From NCBI RefSeq assembly GCF_003143995.1, contig NZ_QFWG01000005.1:1-64000 (forward strand): a DNA stretch of 64,000 nucleotides, written 5' to 3'. A model generated the notes under the pieces. It did not search any database, had not been told where the DNA came from, and saw only the letters and a list, made by a program, of their open reading frames with translations. This document shows positions 8,338 through 19,670 of this stretch, one piece after another. This stretch comes from Pseudoglutamicibacter cumminsii. GTDB lineage: Bacteria; Actinomycetota; Actinomycetes; Actinomycetales; Micrococcaceae. Position 1 is the stretch's first letter; every line of letters starts with the position of its first letter. A program made the position numbers and the translations under genes.

Positions 8338-8661
8338 GTGGCCGAAACACCTCAAACCCCGCACTCTGCAGAGGACGAGACTCTTACCGAACTGAAACGC
8401 CAGATCCTCGACTTCGAAAAGAAAACCTATAAATATAGCGGTGCGAAAGAAGACGCGATTCACGAACGCTTCGGGCTCACCACGACACAGTATTATCAGA
8501 TCCTTAACGGGCTTATTGACCAGCCGGCGGCTCGGCGCTACGCGCCCTACGTTGTGGAACGACTACAACAACAGCGAACCGCACGGACGGCAGGTGCCGG
8601 CGGGACACGGTCGACGCGCACGCGGCCCACGCGGACACCGTTGACGGGAATGAACGGATAG
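8338..8661 (+). CDS. DUF3263 family protein
   Basis: 107 residues starting at GTG with AAAAGGAG just upstream. The conserved core (ILDFEKKTYKYSGAKEDAI, then RFGLTTTQYYQILNGLIDQP) is that of the actinobacterial DUF3263 family, a small helix-turn-helix-like protein. The tail is Arg/Thr-rich and basic, suggesting nucleic-acid contact. It lies seven bases before the LytR_C gene, an arrangement common in Actinobacteria, and the two are probably one operon. Function is unknown. Confidence 0.85.
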   Translation: MAETPQTPHSAEDETLTELKRQILDFEKKTYKYSGAKEDAIHERFGLTTTQYYQILNGLIDQPAARRYAPYVVERLQQQRTARTAGAGGTRSTRTRPTRTPLTGMNG

Positions 8662-8668
8662 GACAACC

Positions 8669-9349
8669 ATGGGCAAGCGATACCCCACCGACGAATTCGA
8701 TTCAGTGCCCCAGACGCCCAAGCGGGCAGGTGCCCACAGATCTTGGGCTGTATTCCCGCACCCAGCTAAGCGTCTGCGTTCCATCCTGATCGTCGGAGCT
8801 TTCGTTCTAGCTGTAGGGGTCCTGATGTACACCGTGGTGCGGCCATGGTCGGCAGAAGCTTTCGGCGACCTCAAGAAAGACGAACAACAGACCGAGCAGC
8901 CTCAAGCGTCTGGTTCTGCGTCTGAAAGCGCCAGCACCGAGGCCGGGCCGAGCGATGAGCCAAGCGATGGGCCATCGGCTTCCGACGGGGCCGAATCTGA
9001 TGGGCCTAGCGATGCGGCGGATAGCAGCGCATCTGCGAGCGATGACGCTGAAAGCGGCGCACCGAGCGAAGAAGAACTAGCCGTGCCTCTCTGGGTGTAC
9101 AACGCCAACGGCAACGCGGCGATGACCCAGGACGCCGTAACCCACCTCACCGAAGAAGGCTTCCAGCCCGTAGCAGGTGGGCAGTGGAGCCGCATCGAAG
9201 ACACAAGCACCGTGTACTACAAGAATGAGGCCGATGGCGCGCTCGCCGCGAAAATCGCCGGGAAACTCAAGATTTCGGGGACATACCAGCACCAGAATAT
9301 CCCGCAAGACATCACCGTGGTGATCGGGAGCGATTACACGCCGCGCTAG
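8669..9349 (+). CDS. LytR C-terminal domain envelope protein
   Basis: 226 residues. A basic cytoplasmic start is followed by one transmembrane helix (about 34-53, ILIVGAFVLAVGVLMYTVV), an extracytoplasmic Ser/Glu/Ala/Asp-rich linker (about 65-133), and a LytR_C domain (PLWVYNANGNAAMTQDAV to the end, with GTYQ and ITVVIG strands). It probably sits at the cell wall. LytR_C domains accompany LCP ligases, but the catalytic LCP domain is absent here. Cotranscribed with the DUF3263 gene. The stop codon is part of a short repeat that recurs twice downstream. Confidence 0.85.
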   Translation: MGKRYPTDEFDSVPQTPKRAGAHRSWAVFPHPAKRLRSILIVGAFVLAVGVLMYTVVRPWSAEAFGDLKKDEQQTEQPQASGSASESASTEAGPSDEPSDGPSASDGAESDGPSDAADSSASASDDAESGAPSEEELAVPLWVYNANGNAAMTQDAVTHLTEEGFQPVAGGQWSRIEDTSTVYYKNEADGALAAKIAGKLKISGTYQHQNIPQDITVVIGSDYTPR

Positions 9350-9430
9350 ATTGCGCTGAGCAGATGGCGCGACCCGGGCCCGAGCTGTATAGATTGCGCT
9401 GAGTTGATTATGCCGCGCTAGATTGCGCTG
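9347..9430 (+). repeat. three copies of TAGATTGCGCTG
   Basis: Perfect 12-bp copies lie at 9347, 9390 and 9419. The first and third extend upstream as GCCGCGCTAGATTGCGCTG, so the first includes the end of the LytR_C gene. This occupies much of the 296-nt space before groEL. Origin and role are unknown. Confidence 0.7.
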
Positions 9431-9453
9431 TGGGCGCACTTGAGCGCATCTAT

Positions 9454-9480
9454 CTTGCACTCTCGGGGTCAGAGTGCCAA
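9454..9480 (+). promoter_or_regulatory. CIRCE operator (HrcA site) upstream of groEL
   Basis: CTTGCACTC-N9-GAGTGCCAA differs little from the CIRCE consensus TTAGCACTC-N9-GAGTGCTAA. TTGCAC within it could serve as a -35 box. HrcA repression of groEL is the expected consequence. Confidence 0.85.
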
Positions 9481-9487
9481 CATGGTA

Positions 9488-9514
9488 TTAGCACTCGAAC
9501 ATGATGACTGCCAG
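9488..9514 (+). promoter_or_regulatory. second, degenerate CIRCE-like element
   Basis: A perfect left arm TTAGCACTC is followed, after exactly 9 nt, by GACTGCCAG, a degraded right arm. It lies 8 nt after the first CIRCE. Confidence 0.6.
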
Positions 9515-9564
9515 AAATGGTGGCGTTCATGCTTCGAAACCACTCGAGGGCGTGAGGGACCTGA

Positions 9565-11271
<1,707 letters not shown>

Positions 11272-11311
11272 TGCCCACCCAACCGTGAGGTTCGCTAGAG
11301 CCCACGGAACA

Positions 11312-11354
11312 CAGTTGAGGCCCTGCATGCGAAGAGTGTGCAGGGCCTCAACTG
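11312..11354 (+). terminator. terminator of groEL
   Basis: A 16-bp perfect stem CAGTTGAGGCCCTGCA/TGCAGGGCCTCAACTG with an 11-nt loop, followed by TTT. It can also serve genes arriving on the other strand. Confidence 0.85.
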
Positions 11355-11422
11355 TTTAATATGCGCGGCCTAATAAGCGTGGCGCCGTGCTAACAAGCTC
11401 ACGGCCTGGATTAGCTTCGCTC

Positions 11423-12448
11423 TCAGTCAATGCGCCGGCCGTTGCGGGTCGGACGGTTAGCCGAAGAGGAAATAGAGCTGGCAATCAATCCGAACAGGAC
11501 ACCAGCGATCGGCCACACCATCCAAGCAACCGACCAGGCGTTGAAGGCTAGTCCCCATACGAGGAATACCAATGTTGCCAGGCACCAGTATGGGCCAGCG
11601 ATACGGTCAATCTTGCGGCGAGCTTCCAGCTGCTCAGGCGTGTAATCATTGGTCGAGGTGAGCTGGCTATAAGCGCTGCGTTCCATACCGCCGATGGTCA
11701 GCAGAGCCACGCCGATGCCCGTGAGAGGGAAGAGAATCATCAGCCCGATTTGGATGAGGCGTTCGGGTGTATCAGAGGAGTCGGCTTCGGTGCCACAAAT
11801 AGCGATCGCCGCAGTCGCAAGGATGATGAGCGCGACCCCGACCGCCATTAAGACGTTGCTACGTTTTGCCCGTAGGTTCTTCTCCTTTTTGTAGGCGAGC
11901 AGAACCTCAGGTTGGAGGTCGACCGAATCGAACTCGTTGACATCGACGTCGGTGCCAGAGGAGCCCGAGACGAAGAACAATGACACGCCGACCGCAACGA
12001 AAAGGAATAGCCCAGCTAGGCCGGTTGTGAGCGGGGAGAGCGGCCCGGTGTTTGTGAACAATGCGCCCTTCGGGGCATCTTCCGCCATAGAAAGAGTTGC
12101 GATGATGCCGAAACCGATCAAGCACAAGAACACGCCTGTGGCTACGAAGCGTGCCGTACGGCGACGCTGGGCAAGGAATGCCTCGGCTTCCGCCTTCGAC
12201 AGGTGTACCCCGGACTCGCGGTATGTGTCGACTTCGGTACGGATACCCAGGTCGTCTGCGAGTTCGTCCAGGTTGCCGAACTGGGTGATGACCTGGCCTA
12301 CGGCCTCGTTATCGCTCGCTCCTGAATTGCGAAGCTCCGTGTAGCGGTCTTCGCACATCTGCAGGAGTTCGGTGCGAGCCCGCCTGACCTCGCGTGAATC
12401 GGGTAATGGCTTGAATAGGTTTTCGATGTAGCTCTGGATTGCGTTCAT
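11423..12448 (-). CDS. HAAS-domain membrane protein
   Basis: 341 residues. The N-terminal 75 residues form a HAAS-type helical domain (YIENLFKPLPDSREVRRART, then EAVGQVITQFGNLDELADDL), as seen in proteins encoded beside PadR regulators. About seven hydrophobic helices follow between 100 and 335, with a cytoplasmic charged loop near 165-195. The ATG overlaps the stop of the PadR gene by four bases, so translation is coupled. The pair resembles PadR/DUF1700 modules that sense envelope or drug stress, but the role of the membrane partner is not known. Confidence 0.7.
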   Translation of the reverse strand: MNAIQSYIENLFKPLPDSREVRRARTELLQMCEDRYTELRNSGASDNEAVGQVITQFGNLDELADDLGIRTEVDTYRESGVHLSKAEAEAFLAQRRRTARFVATGVFLCLIGFGIIATLSMAEDAPKGALFTNTGPLSPLTTGLAGLFLFVAVGVSLFFVSGSSGTDVDVNEFDSVDLQPEVLLAYKKEKNLRAKRSNVLMAVGVALIILATAAIAICGTEADSSDTPERLIQIGLMILFPLTGIGVALLTIGGMERSAYSQLTSTNDYTPEQLEARRKIDRIAGPYWCLATLVFLVWGLAFNAWSVAWMVWPIAGVLFGLIASSISSSANRPTRNGRRID

Positions 12449-12780
12449 GATAGCTCCTCATTCCTGATGAAAAGACTGACCAAGTCGACGGTGGCAAGCC
12501 ACTCTTGGCAACGCGCTATATAAAAACTGCGTCCCGCGTCGGTGATTCGGTAATAGGTGCGTGGACGGCCGGTTTCAGATGCTCCTTTGAAAGATTCGAG
12601 GGAGCCGGCTTCTTCTAGCCGGCGCATAGCCGAATAGAGGGTGGTTTCCTTGATGCTGTAGCGGCCTTCGGCCCGGTTTTCGATGTGTTTGGATATCGCG
12701 TATCCATATGAAGGTTCATCCCAGACGCATTCGAGAACAAGGATGTCGATCACGCCGCGGATGACGTCTCCGCTGATCAT
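12445..12780 (-). CDS. PadR family transcriptional regulator
   Basis: 111 residues with the PadR winged helix (DILVLECVWDEPSYGYAISK, TTLYSAMRRLEEAGSLES, GRPRTYYRITDAG). A longer reading from 12795 is open, but GGAGGTGAC directly precedes the ATG at 12780. It probably autoregulates its two-gene operon through the palindrome at 12834-12852 and responds to an unknown ligand. Confidence 0.9.
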   Translation of the reverse strand: MISGDVIRGVIDILVLECVWDEPSYGYAISKHIENRAEGRYSIKETTLYSAMRRLEEAGSLESFKGASETGRPRTYYRITDAGRSFYIARCQEWLATVDLVSLFIRNEELS

Positions 12781-12833
12781 GTCACCTCCGTTCATCGCTG
12801 CTAGCAGTTCATGCTTTGATCCTACATGTGTCG

Positions 12834-12852
12834 TACTATGTCTGCCATAGTA
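12834..12852 (-). promoter_or_regulatory. candidate PadR operator
   Basis: TACTATG-N5-CATAGTA is a perfect 7-bp inverted repeat 54 nt upstream of the PadR start. AT-rich palindromes with AGTA/TACT ends are typical of PadR sites. Binding is inferred. Confidence 0.55.
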
Positions 12853-12867
12853 TGAGTGAAAAAATTT

Positions 12868-12905
12868 AGGGGCGGACCTGGAATGGTGATTCCCGGTCCG
12901 CCCCT
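12868..12905 (-). terminator. terminator of the DUF4031-HD gene
   Basis: On the minus strand, stem AGGGGCGGACC/GGTCCGCCCCT is followed by AAATTTTTTC. It lies 48 nt beyond the stop at 12953. Confidence 0.85.
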
Positions 12906-12952
12906 GCGCAGTGCCTTCCCCTGCTCTGTGTCTTCCTGTGAGCGTTGCTCTT

Positions 12953-13891
12953 CTATCGATGCATCTTCAGGCGAGCGAGCTCGCTAGCGATGTTCTTTCG
13001 AGCTTTCGCTTCCCAGCTCTGGACCCCGAAGTCAGTGATGTAGAGCTGCGGGGTCGCGAGCATGCCCTCCAAGATGCGGGTTCGTCCCGCAATAAAATCA
13101 TTCTCTGGAACGTGCGCGTATTCGTGGCGCACATCGAGCGTATAGCGTTGATATCCGGCTTCAGGGCGCGCCAAAACCGACAAATCAGCGTCCAACAACA
13201 TACTGACTCCGGCGTCGATATCGGAAACACGCTGAGCTGCATCGGCGGCGACGGCCGCGTGGTCAGCGGTGGCCAGGATGGCGCAATGAACCCGCTGCAC
13301 TACATCGGTATCTACGACCCCCGTGAGCTGGCGGGCCGCCAATTCGGCCGACGCGTGTTCGTCTTCGCCGGGTGTCCCCTCATAGATTGAGTCATGCCAC
13401 CACGCCGCCAGCCGGGCGACGCGCATAGCGGTTCGTCCGTCACGCGAATCACCCAAGCCTGCGGCTGTGGAGATCGTATCGATGCCCGTGAGCACCTGAT
13501 TCAGGTGCCTGAGATCGTGATAATGGCGATGAGGTTCTTTCCACCGCTCGAGCAGTTCACGTCCCAGGCTGAGCTGTCCTGGCAAGACAGACTCAAAGGC
13601 TGTGCGAAGACGAGCTTCGATGCGTTCGATGCGGTCACGCGCTGGAACGCGCAAACCCGAGTCTCGCAGCCGTCTGGTGAGTTCACTCGCTGAAACCGGG
13701 ACAGCGCCCAGTTCGACGAGCGAATCATAGACGCGGAGAGGGGCATCGTAATGGTCGTGGTCGAAAGCTCGCGGTGGGAGCCCCGCGCGCTGCGCAAACG
13801 CGTGAAGCTCCTCCAATGACGTATCTGACACCACATGTGAAAAGTGGGTTCCGTGGGCCGGCCACACGGGAGGGTCAATCAGAATCGTCAT
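12953..13891 (-). CDS. DUF4031 - HD-domain phosphohydrolase fusion
   Basis: 312 residues in two domains. Residues 1-85 (ILIDPPVWPAHGTHFSHVVS, AFDHDHYD) are DUF4031. Residues from about 105 are a predicted metal-dependent HD phosphohydrolase: ERWKEPHRHYHDLRHLNQVL contributes metal-binding histidines and LAAWWHDSIYEGTPGEDEHA carries the HD pair. HD proteins of this type hydrolyse nucleotides or phosphoesters, substrate unknown. The ATG is at 13891 and there is no strong ribosome site. It stands alone with its own terminator. Confidence 0.8.
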   Translation of the reverse strand: MTILIDPPVWPAHGTHFSHVVSDTSLEELHAFAQRAGLPPRAFDHDHYDAPLRVYDSLVELGAVPVSASELTRRLRDSGLRVPARDRIERIEARLRTAFESVLPGQLSLGRELLERWKEPHRHYHDLRHLNQVLTGIDTISTAAGLGDSRDGRTAMRVARLAAWWHDSIYEGTPGEDEHASAELAARQLTGVVDTDVVQRVHCAILATADHAAVAADAAQRVSDIDAGVSMLLDADLSVLARPEAGYQRYTLDVRHEYAHVPENDFIAGRTRILEGMLATPQLYITDFGVQSWEAKARKNIASELARLKMHR

Positions 13892-13965
13892 AAACCCAGC
13901 CTAGACGGCGCCGCTTGCACCAACGCGGCAGAATGCGGCTGGTTGTCCCAAAGCGATCAGTAAGG

Positions 13966-14256
13966 CTACTGGGCGAACAAGCTCATATTCGCCTGCTCAA
14001 CCTGGTCATACTGTTCAGACGCACGAGTCAGTGCGACAGAGATCTGAGACAGCGACTCCTCGACCTGGGCCTGAGTAGCACGCCACTGAGCCACGATGTT
14101 TTGGAAATTAGCCGAAGCCGAGCCGCTCCACGTGCCCTGAAGCTCAGAGAGCGAAGCACGCATGCTATCCACTTCGGCGCGCACGCGCTCAGCGGTGGAC
14201 AGAACCGCTGCCGACTTCTGGCGCATAAGCCCGGTATCAGTTGCAAACATAGCCAT
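13966..14256 (-). CDS. WXG100 family (EsxA-like) protein
   Basis: 96 residues, two helices joined by the WSG turn (ELQGTWSGSASANF near residue 45), the WXG100 signature of proteins exported by type VII secretion as dimers. GGAGG precedes the ATG at 14256 by the correct distance; an upstream GTG (14271) is less likely because it would lie inside that site. No ESX secretion gene is nearby, so this is an orphan WXG100 gene. Confidence 0.9.
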   Translation of the reverse strand: MAMFATDTGLMRQKSAAVLSTAERVRAEVDSMRASLSELQGTWSGSASANFQNIVAQWRATQAQVEESLSQISVALTRASEQYDQVEQANMSLFAQ

Positions 14257-14428
14257 GGTGAAAACCTCCACAAATTGGGATTGGTATTGATTCAGGTCCG
14301 TTCTTGGCCCTGGTCACCACGCTATGAAAACGCCAGCCGATACAGGCTGGATCGTCAGAAGATGTGGACAAGTCTGCCCGCGCGAGCCTGTGTGAATAAC
14401 GCATCACGCGAGTTCGCGCGGCACGCCG

Positions 14429-16044
14429 TTACTTCTCCGGTGGCGGAGGAGGGAACGACGGCAAAGCGGATGGCCCATCAGAATCCGGGACCACGCCGGC
14501 GTCCGGAACCGCGTCAGCATCAGATACCTCGTCGATATCCGGAATCTCATCTTCATGCGATTCCTCAGCGTAGCTGTCCTGCATTTCAGAGAACTCAATT
14601 CGCGGCAACCGAAGCTCCAACGTCGCGCCACCGCCAGGGGTATCCGAGATCACGACACTGCCATCATGCTGCTTGGCAATCGCCGCAACAATCGCCAAAC
14701 CCAAACCGGTCCCGCCAGTCTCACGGTCACGCGACTCATCGCCGCGATAAAAACGCTCGAAAATGCGCTTGGCATCCTCCGGCTTAATACCTGGACCATG
14801 ATCCACGATCGCCAAAACCACCGTGTCACGCCCCTCAATAACAGGCCGCGAACCCACCGCAACCTCAATCGGGGACTCCTCCGGCGTGTAACGCATCGCG
14901 TTCGTCATCAGATTCACCAAAACCTGACGCAACTTCGCCTCATCGCCACGGGTCGGCGCAGAAACAGGCGGAGCCCCATCCAGGCCCACCAAACTGATCT
15001 TCCGATCAGGTGCGCTAACGCGGGCATCAGCCACCGCATCGTGCGCAAGAATCAACAAATCAACTTCCTGCGACTCCAACGGACGCTCCTCATCAAGGCG
15101 AGCCAGGGTCAACAAGTCCTCAACCAGCTGAGTCATTCGCTTAGCCTCAGACTCAATCCGGCCCATGGCCTGACTCAACGGCTCACCATCAGGGATACCA
15201 CCGTGACGATACAGCTCCGAATAGCCACGGATCGTTACCAACGGAGTGCGCAACTCGTGCGAGGCGTCCTGAATGAAACGCCGCATCTTCTCTTCGGACA
15301 CCTGCTGCGCCTTAAATGCAGACTCAATACGAGACAACATGACGTTCAAGGATTCCGAAAGACTACCGACTCAGTCTCCATCGGATACTTCGGAACACGC
15401 GACGACAAATCGCCGCCAGCGATCTTCGCGGCAGTCCGCTCAACGTCAGACAACGGCTTAAACGCCCGAGTCGTGATGACATAACCCACCAACGACATCA
15501 CCATCGTCGCGAGCGTACCTGCAACCAAAATCGACGCGGTTGCCTGCTCAACCGTGCGCACCGTGTCCCGCAAAGGCCACGCAATCACCATGGTCCCCGG
15601 GCCGTCTGTACGCATGACAGCCTTAACACGCCAGCCCCGGGATGCAGGATCCGTGCCCGCAACCGTGAACGGACGCCGGCCGTGCTCATTGACAAGCTCA
15701 GGCGTGATCGGAGGCAGGGCCGGCTGGTCCACAGTGCCGACGCCCTTCGTCAGCACAACCTCGCCGTCCGCGTCAGACAACTGGCCGAAAAACGTCAACG
15801 CATTAGGCGACGTCCCGGTGACCCGGTCCGAGCCGACACGCAACGCAACCTCAAGGCCCGTCTGAAGCTCACCCAAACTGGACGCCAAGTCGCGGTCCAC
15901 ACGCTCCATCAGCGCGGCCTGGGTCGTCTGAGCGGTACCCCACGCCGTCGCAGCGATGCCGGCCATCATCAGGCCAGCCATCATCGCGACGAGCTTAGAC
16001 CGCAAAGAAATGCGGCGGAGGGTACGGCGAAACCAGTCGAACAA
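14429..16044 (-). pseudogene. sensor histidine kinase split by a frameshift
   Basis: The 5' part (16044-15346) has a transmembrane helix (about 18-36), an extracytoplasmic sensor region, a second helix (about 168-190) and the start of a HAMP domain. The 3' part (in frame to 14429) carries the rest: SLNVMLSRIESAF, the H-box IQDASHELRTPLVTIRGYSE, the N-box and the ATP-lid GTGLGLAIVAAIAKQH, plus an acidic Pro-rich tail. At 15365-15372 the frames meet where METE should run into VGSLSESLNVML; one missing base explains it. Restored, it is a normal OmpR-partner kinase of some 535 residues. As written, the kinase lacks its catalytic half. It could also be a sequencing error. It lies 12 nt after its response regulator. 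Confidence 0.85.
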
Positions 16045-16055
16045 AGAAAAGGAAC

Positions 16056-16769
16056 CTATCGCTTATCAGGGGTGCGCAGCAGATAGCCGACGCCGCGCTT
16101 GGTGTGAATCAGCGGCTCCCAATCGTGCGGGGCATCCACCTTGCGGCGGAGGTAAGAAATATAGGATTCGACGATGGACGCGTCACCGTTGAAGTCGTAC
16201 TCCCATACGTGATCCAGGATCTGCGCCTTCGACAGCACGCGGTTCGGGTTCATCATGAGGTAGCGCAAAAGCTTGAACTCAGTAGGGGAGAGGTCGATGG
16301 CCTCACCGCGGCGACGTACCTCGTGCGCATCGTCATCAAGCTCGAGGTCGGCCACGCGGAGGATCTCGTTTTCCATCTCAGGCTGGGTGCGGCGCAACAC
16401 GGCGCGGATGCGGGCAACAACCTCGTCCAGTGAGAAAGGCTTGGTCACGTAATCGTCGCCGCCGACGGTCAGGCCCGTGACCTTATCGCTCGTGTCATCG
16501 CGTGCGGTCAAGAAGACGACAGGGAAGTGGCGGCCCGTTTCACGCAAACGGCGCGTGACCTCGAACCCGTCAAGGTCAGGGAGCATGACGTCCATGACGG
16601 CCAGGTCTGGTTCTTCGCGCTCAACCGCGGCCAGTGCCTCCTGGCCGGTTCCGGCCGCAACCACGTCGAAACCAGCGAAACGCAGCGACGTCGCCAGCAG
16701 CTCACGAATGTTCGGCTCATCATCAACGACGAGCAGTTTAGCTTCAGAAGAATTCGGTTTCATAACCAC
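16056..16769 (-). CDS. OmpR/PhoP-family response regulator
   Basis: 237 residues. The receiver (about 10-125) has the acidic pocket VVDDE, the phospho-acceptor in VMDVMLPDLDGFEV, the switch Thr in FLTAR and Lys in VTKPFS. The C-terminal winged helix (about 140-233) ends with VESYISYLRRKVD and IHTKRGVGYLLR. It resembles the PhoP/TrcR branch of actinobacterial regulators. It starts at GTG 16769 or ATG 16763, with no evident ribosome site. It is cotranscribed with the kinase gene that is frameshifted here, so its signalling partner may be lost. Confidence 0.9.
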   Translation of the reverse strand: MVMKPNSSEAKLLVVDDEPNIRELLATSLRFAGFDVVAAGTGQEALAAVEREEPDLAVMDVMLPDLDGFEVTRRLRETGRHFPVVFLTARDDTSDKVTGLTVGGDDYVTKPFSLDEVVARIRAVLRRTQPEMENEILRVADLELDDDAHEVRRRGEAIDLSPTEFKLLRYLMMNPNRVLSKAQILDHVWEYDFNGDASIVESYISYLRRKVDAPHDWEPLIHTKRGVGYLLRTPDKR

Positions 16770-16870
16770 ATTATGTCGATGAAAGCTGGACGTTCGCTGG
16801 ATGGTTACGGGGCGCTTGCCTGACGCTAGCTGGAAGCCAGGGGCGCAGTGTCAGCCAGGCAACCGCATCG

Positions 16871-17275
16871 TTATTCTGCTGAATCTGTGCGGGCAGCGCG
16901 ACGATTAGCTCGCGAGCGTTCAACGCCACCCCACACGAGCAAAACAATGACCCCAGCGAACGCGGTCGGCAACCCCCACAGGCCAACCGCCGTGAAGTAG
17001 CGGCCAAAGCCAAGATGCAAGAAATAGTCGACCAAAATGCCGAGCAGAGCGAACAAACTCACCACGCCCGCAAGTGCGGTGATGAACAAGATCGCGGTCC
17101 ACACGGGGCGGCTCGCGGTCTTCACATCGGCGGCCTGCTCAGGGGAAGACAAAGGAGCCTGCGCTTCCTCGGTAAAAACTTCCTCAGTGGAAACGTCAGT
17201 GTCGGTGGAAACCTCGCCGGGGCCCTCGGCGGGGCGGTCGGCGCTGAAATTGTGGCCTGAATTATGCTGCGTCAT
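16871..17275 (-). CDS. small membrane protein, unknown function
   Basis: 134 residues. The first 55 or so are acidic and Glu/Thr-rich (STDTDVSTEEVFTEEAQAPL), then two transmembrane helices (about 62-84 and 96-118) and a basic tail (RSRANRRAARTD). The ATG at 17275 (MTQHNSG) is chosen over the upstream one at 17335, which would lie in the divergent promoter region. Divergent from the DUF3027 gene. No family was recognised. Confidence 0.65.
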   Translation of the reverse strand: MTQHNSGHNFSADRPAEGPGEVSTDTDVSTEEVFTEEAQAPLSSPEQAADVKTASRPVWTAILFITALAGVVSLFALLGILVDYFLHLGFGRYFTAVGLWGLPTAFAGVIVLLVWGGVERSRANRRAARTDSAE

Positions 17276-17375
17276 CAGTGCAATGCTAGCGCTAAACGAT
17301 GTCGTAGGCTTAAAAGTCAAGAACGCTGTGAACACGCGGCCACCCGAGAGTCCCGTGTGGCGCTAAGGAGGAAAC

Positions 17376-17969
17376 GTGGCCCGTAAACCGAAACTCGATT
17401 CGGTGCTGGCAGAGGCTAAAGCGCAGGCCCGCGACGCGCTACTTGAAAACGAGCCCGAAAACGTTGTGGGTGAACACATCGAGGTTGTCGCGGAAGATTC
17501 CCGCGTGGTGACCCACTATTTCGAATGCACGCAAGATGGGTATGCCGGCTGGCGCTGGTATGTGACGTTGGCGCGCCCGCCGCGTGGGAAAACCGCTACC
17601 GTGAGCGAGTCTGGCTTGGTTCCCGGCGATGGTGCGCTTTTGGCTCCGGAGTGGGTTCCGTGGGAAGAACGCATGCGCGCCTATAAAGAGGAGCAGGCCG
17701 CTAAGAAGGCTGCGGAAGAAGCTGAGCGGGAAACGCAGCAAGCCTACGATGCGGATGAGGGCGCCGGCGAGGATATTGAAGACGCAAGTGATGCTAGCGG
17801 TGAAACAGCGGATGCTGAGGTAGACACAGACGCCGACGAGGTTGCTGCTGATGATGCCGCCGATGGTGGGCGCGGCAACCGCGCGGCCCGTCGGGAACCG
17901 CTGCAGCGTCGTCGCCGCCAGCGCCGCCGTCGCGGCCGTCGCGGTCAGCGGAACAGTAAGAAGAACTAG
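17376..17969 (+). CDS. DUF3027 family protein
   Basis: 197 residues, GTG start with AAGGAGG upstream. The conserved core (VGEHIEVVAEDSRVVTHYFE, GYAGWRWYVTLARPPR, ESGLVPGDGALLAPEWVPW) is DUF3027, an actinobacterial family of unknown function. It is followed by an acidic, disordered stretch and a strongly basic Arg-rich end. Family members are often longer, and here the C-terminal half is replaced by low-complexity sequence. Confidence 0.85.
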   Translation: MARKPKLDSVLAEAKAQARDALLENEPENVVGEHIEVVAEDSRVVTHYFECTQDGYAGWRWYVTLARPPRGKTATVSESGLVPGDGALLAPEWVPWEERMRAYKEEQAAKKAAEEAERETQQAYDADEGAGEDIEDASDASGETADAEVDTDADEVAADDAADGGRGNRAARREPLQRRRRQRRRRGRRGQRNSKKN

Positions 17970-17996
17970 GTGCTGGGTCTAAGTATCAGGCCTGGG

Positions 17997-18045
17997 CGTT
18001 AACGGTGTTGGGGCGAGGACCACCCTCGCCCCAACACCGTTAACG
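17997..18045 (+). terminator. bidirectional terminator, DUF3027 / serC
   Basis: A perfect stem of about 22 bp (CGTTAACGGTGTTGGGGCGAGG with its complement) with a 5-nt loop lies between the convergent genes. Short T-runs flank it. Confidence 0.85.
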
Positions 18046-18084
18046 TTCTAAGAATGATCGCTGACGCCGGGTCAGCGGCTCCCG

Positions 18085-19200
<1,116 letters not shown>

Positions 19201-19307
19201 TCATACTCCTAGATCGAGAACGTCGGTTTCGATGGGCAGCCGAAACCGTGTGCCTTCAGTCTCTCGCATCCGGACCTGAATCCCGGGGTTCTGGTCAGCT
19301 TTATGAC

Positions 19308-19670
19308 TCAGATAGAAGACCCGGCGGACGATGCGGTGCCCGGCCTGGTTGCTGCGTGTACAACAGCTAATAAACCCCATAGCCCAGAGGCGACGACAGC
19401 TAGAACTGCAGTGGCCCAATGGGGGATAGGGGCTGCAGCTGTCAGTACGAACCCAACGGACACTAGGGAAAACACGGATGCGGCGATGCCGACGGTAAAA
19501 CCTCGTGCGGGGGAGTGACGTGCAACCTCTGATACCGCAAAGATGCCGGTAAATACGGCGCCGGCGGCAGCCGCAATGGCGACTAACGTCAAACCGTTCG
19601 CTCCAGTGAAAATGGAACCGAAGGCGAAACAGGCGGCGATAAAAATCTTCAGCCCGGTTGAATATTCCAT
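19308..19670 (-). CDS. small four-helix membrane protein
   Basis: 120 residues with four hydrophobic segments (about 5-22, 24-45, 57-78, 84-105) and almost no loops. The start is supported by GGAGGAAGA immediately before the ATG. No family recognised. It lies between serC and the divergent dtxR gene. Confidence 0.7.
   Translation of the reverse strand: MEYSTGLKIFIAACFAFGSIFTGANGLTLVAIAAAAGAVFTGIFAVSEVARHSPARGFTVGIAASVFSLVSVGFVLTAAAPIPHWATAVLAVVASGLWGLLAVVHAATRPGTASSAGSSI

Noticed and set aside
15346-15349. Possible ATGA-coupled two-gene kinase (sensor and kinase as separate proteins)
   Set aside because: The alternative frame restores the exact expected HAMP-DHp sequence across the junction, so a lost base explains the data better than a natural split.
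16770-16870. Possible small gene between the response regulator and the membrane protein
   Set aside because: No frame with a ribosome site and conserved features; only spacer is seen.
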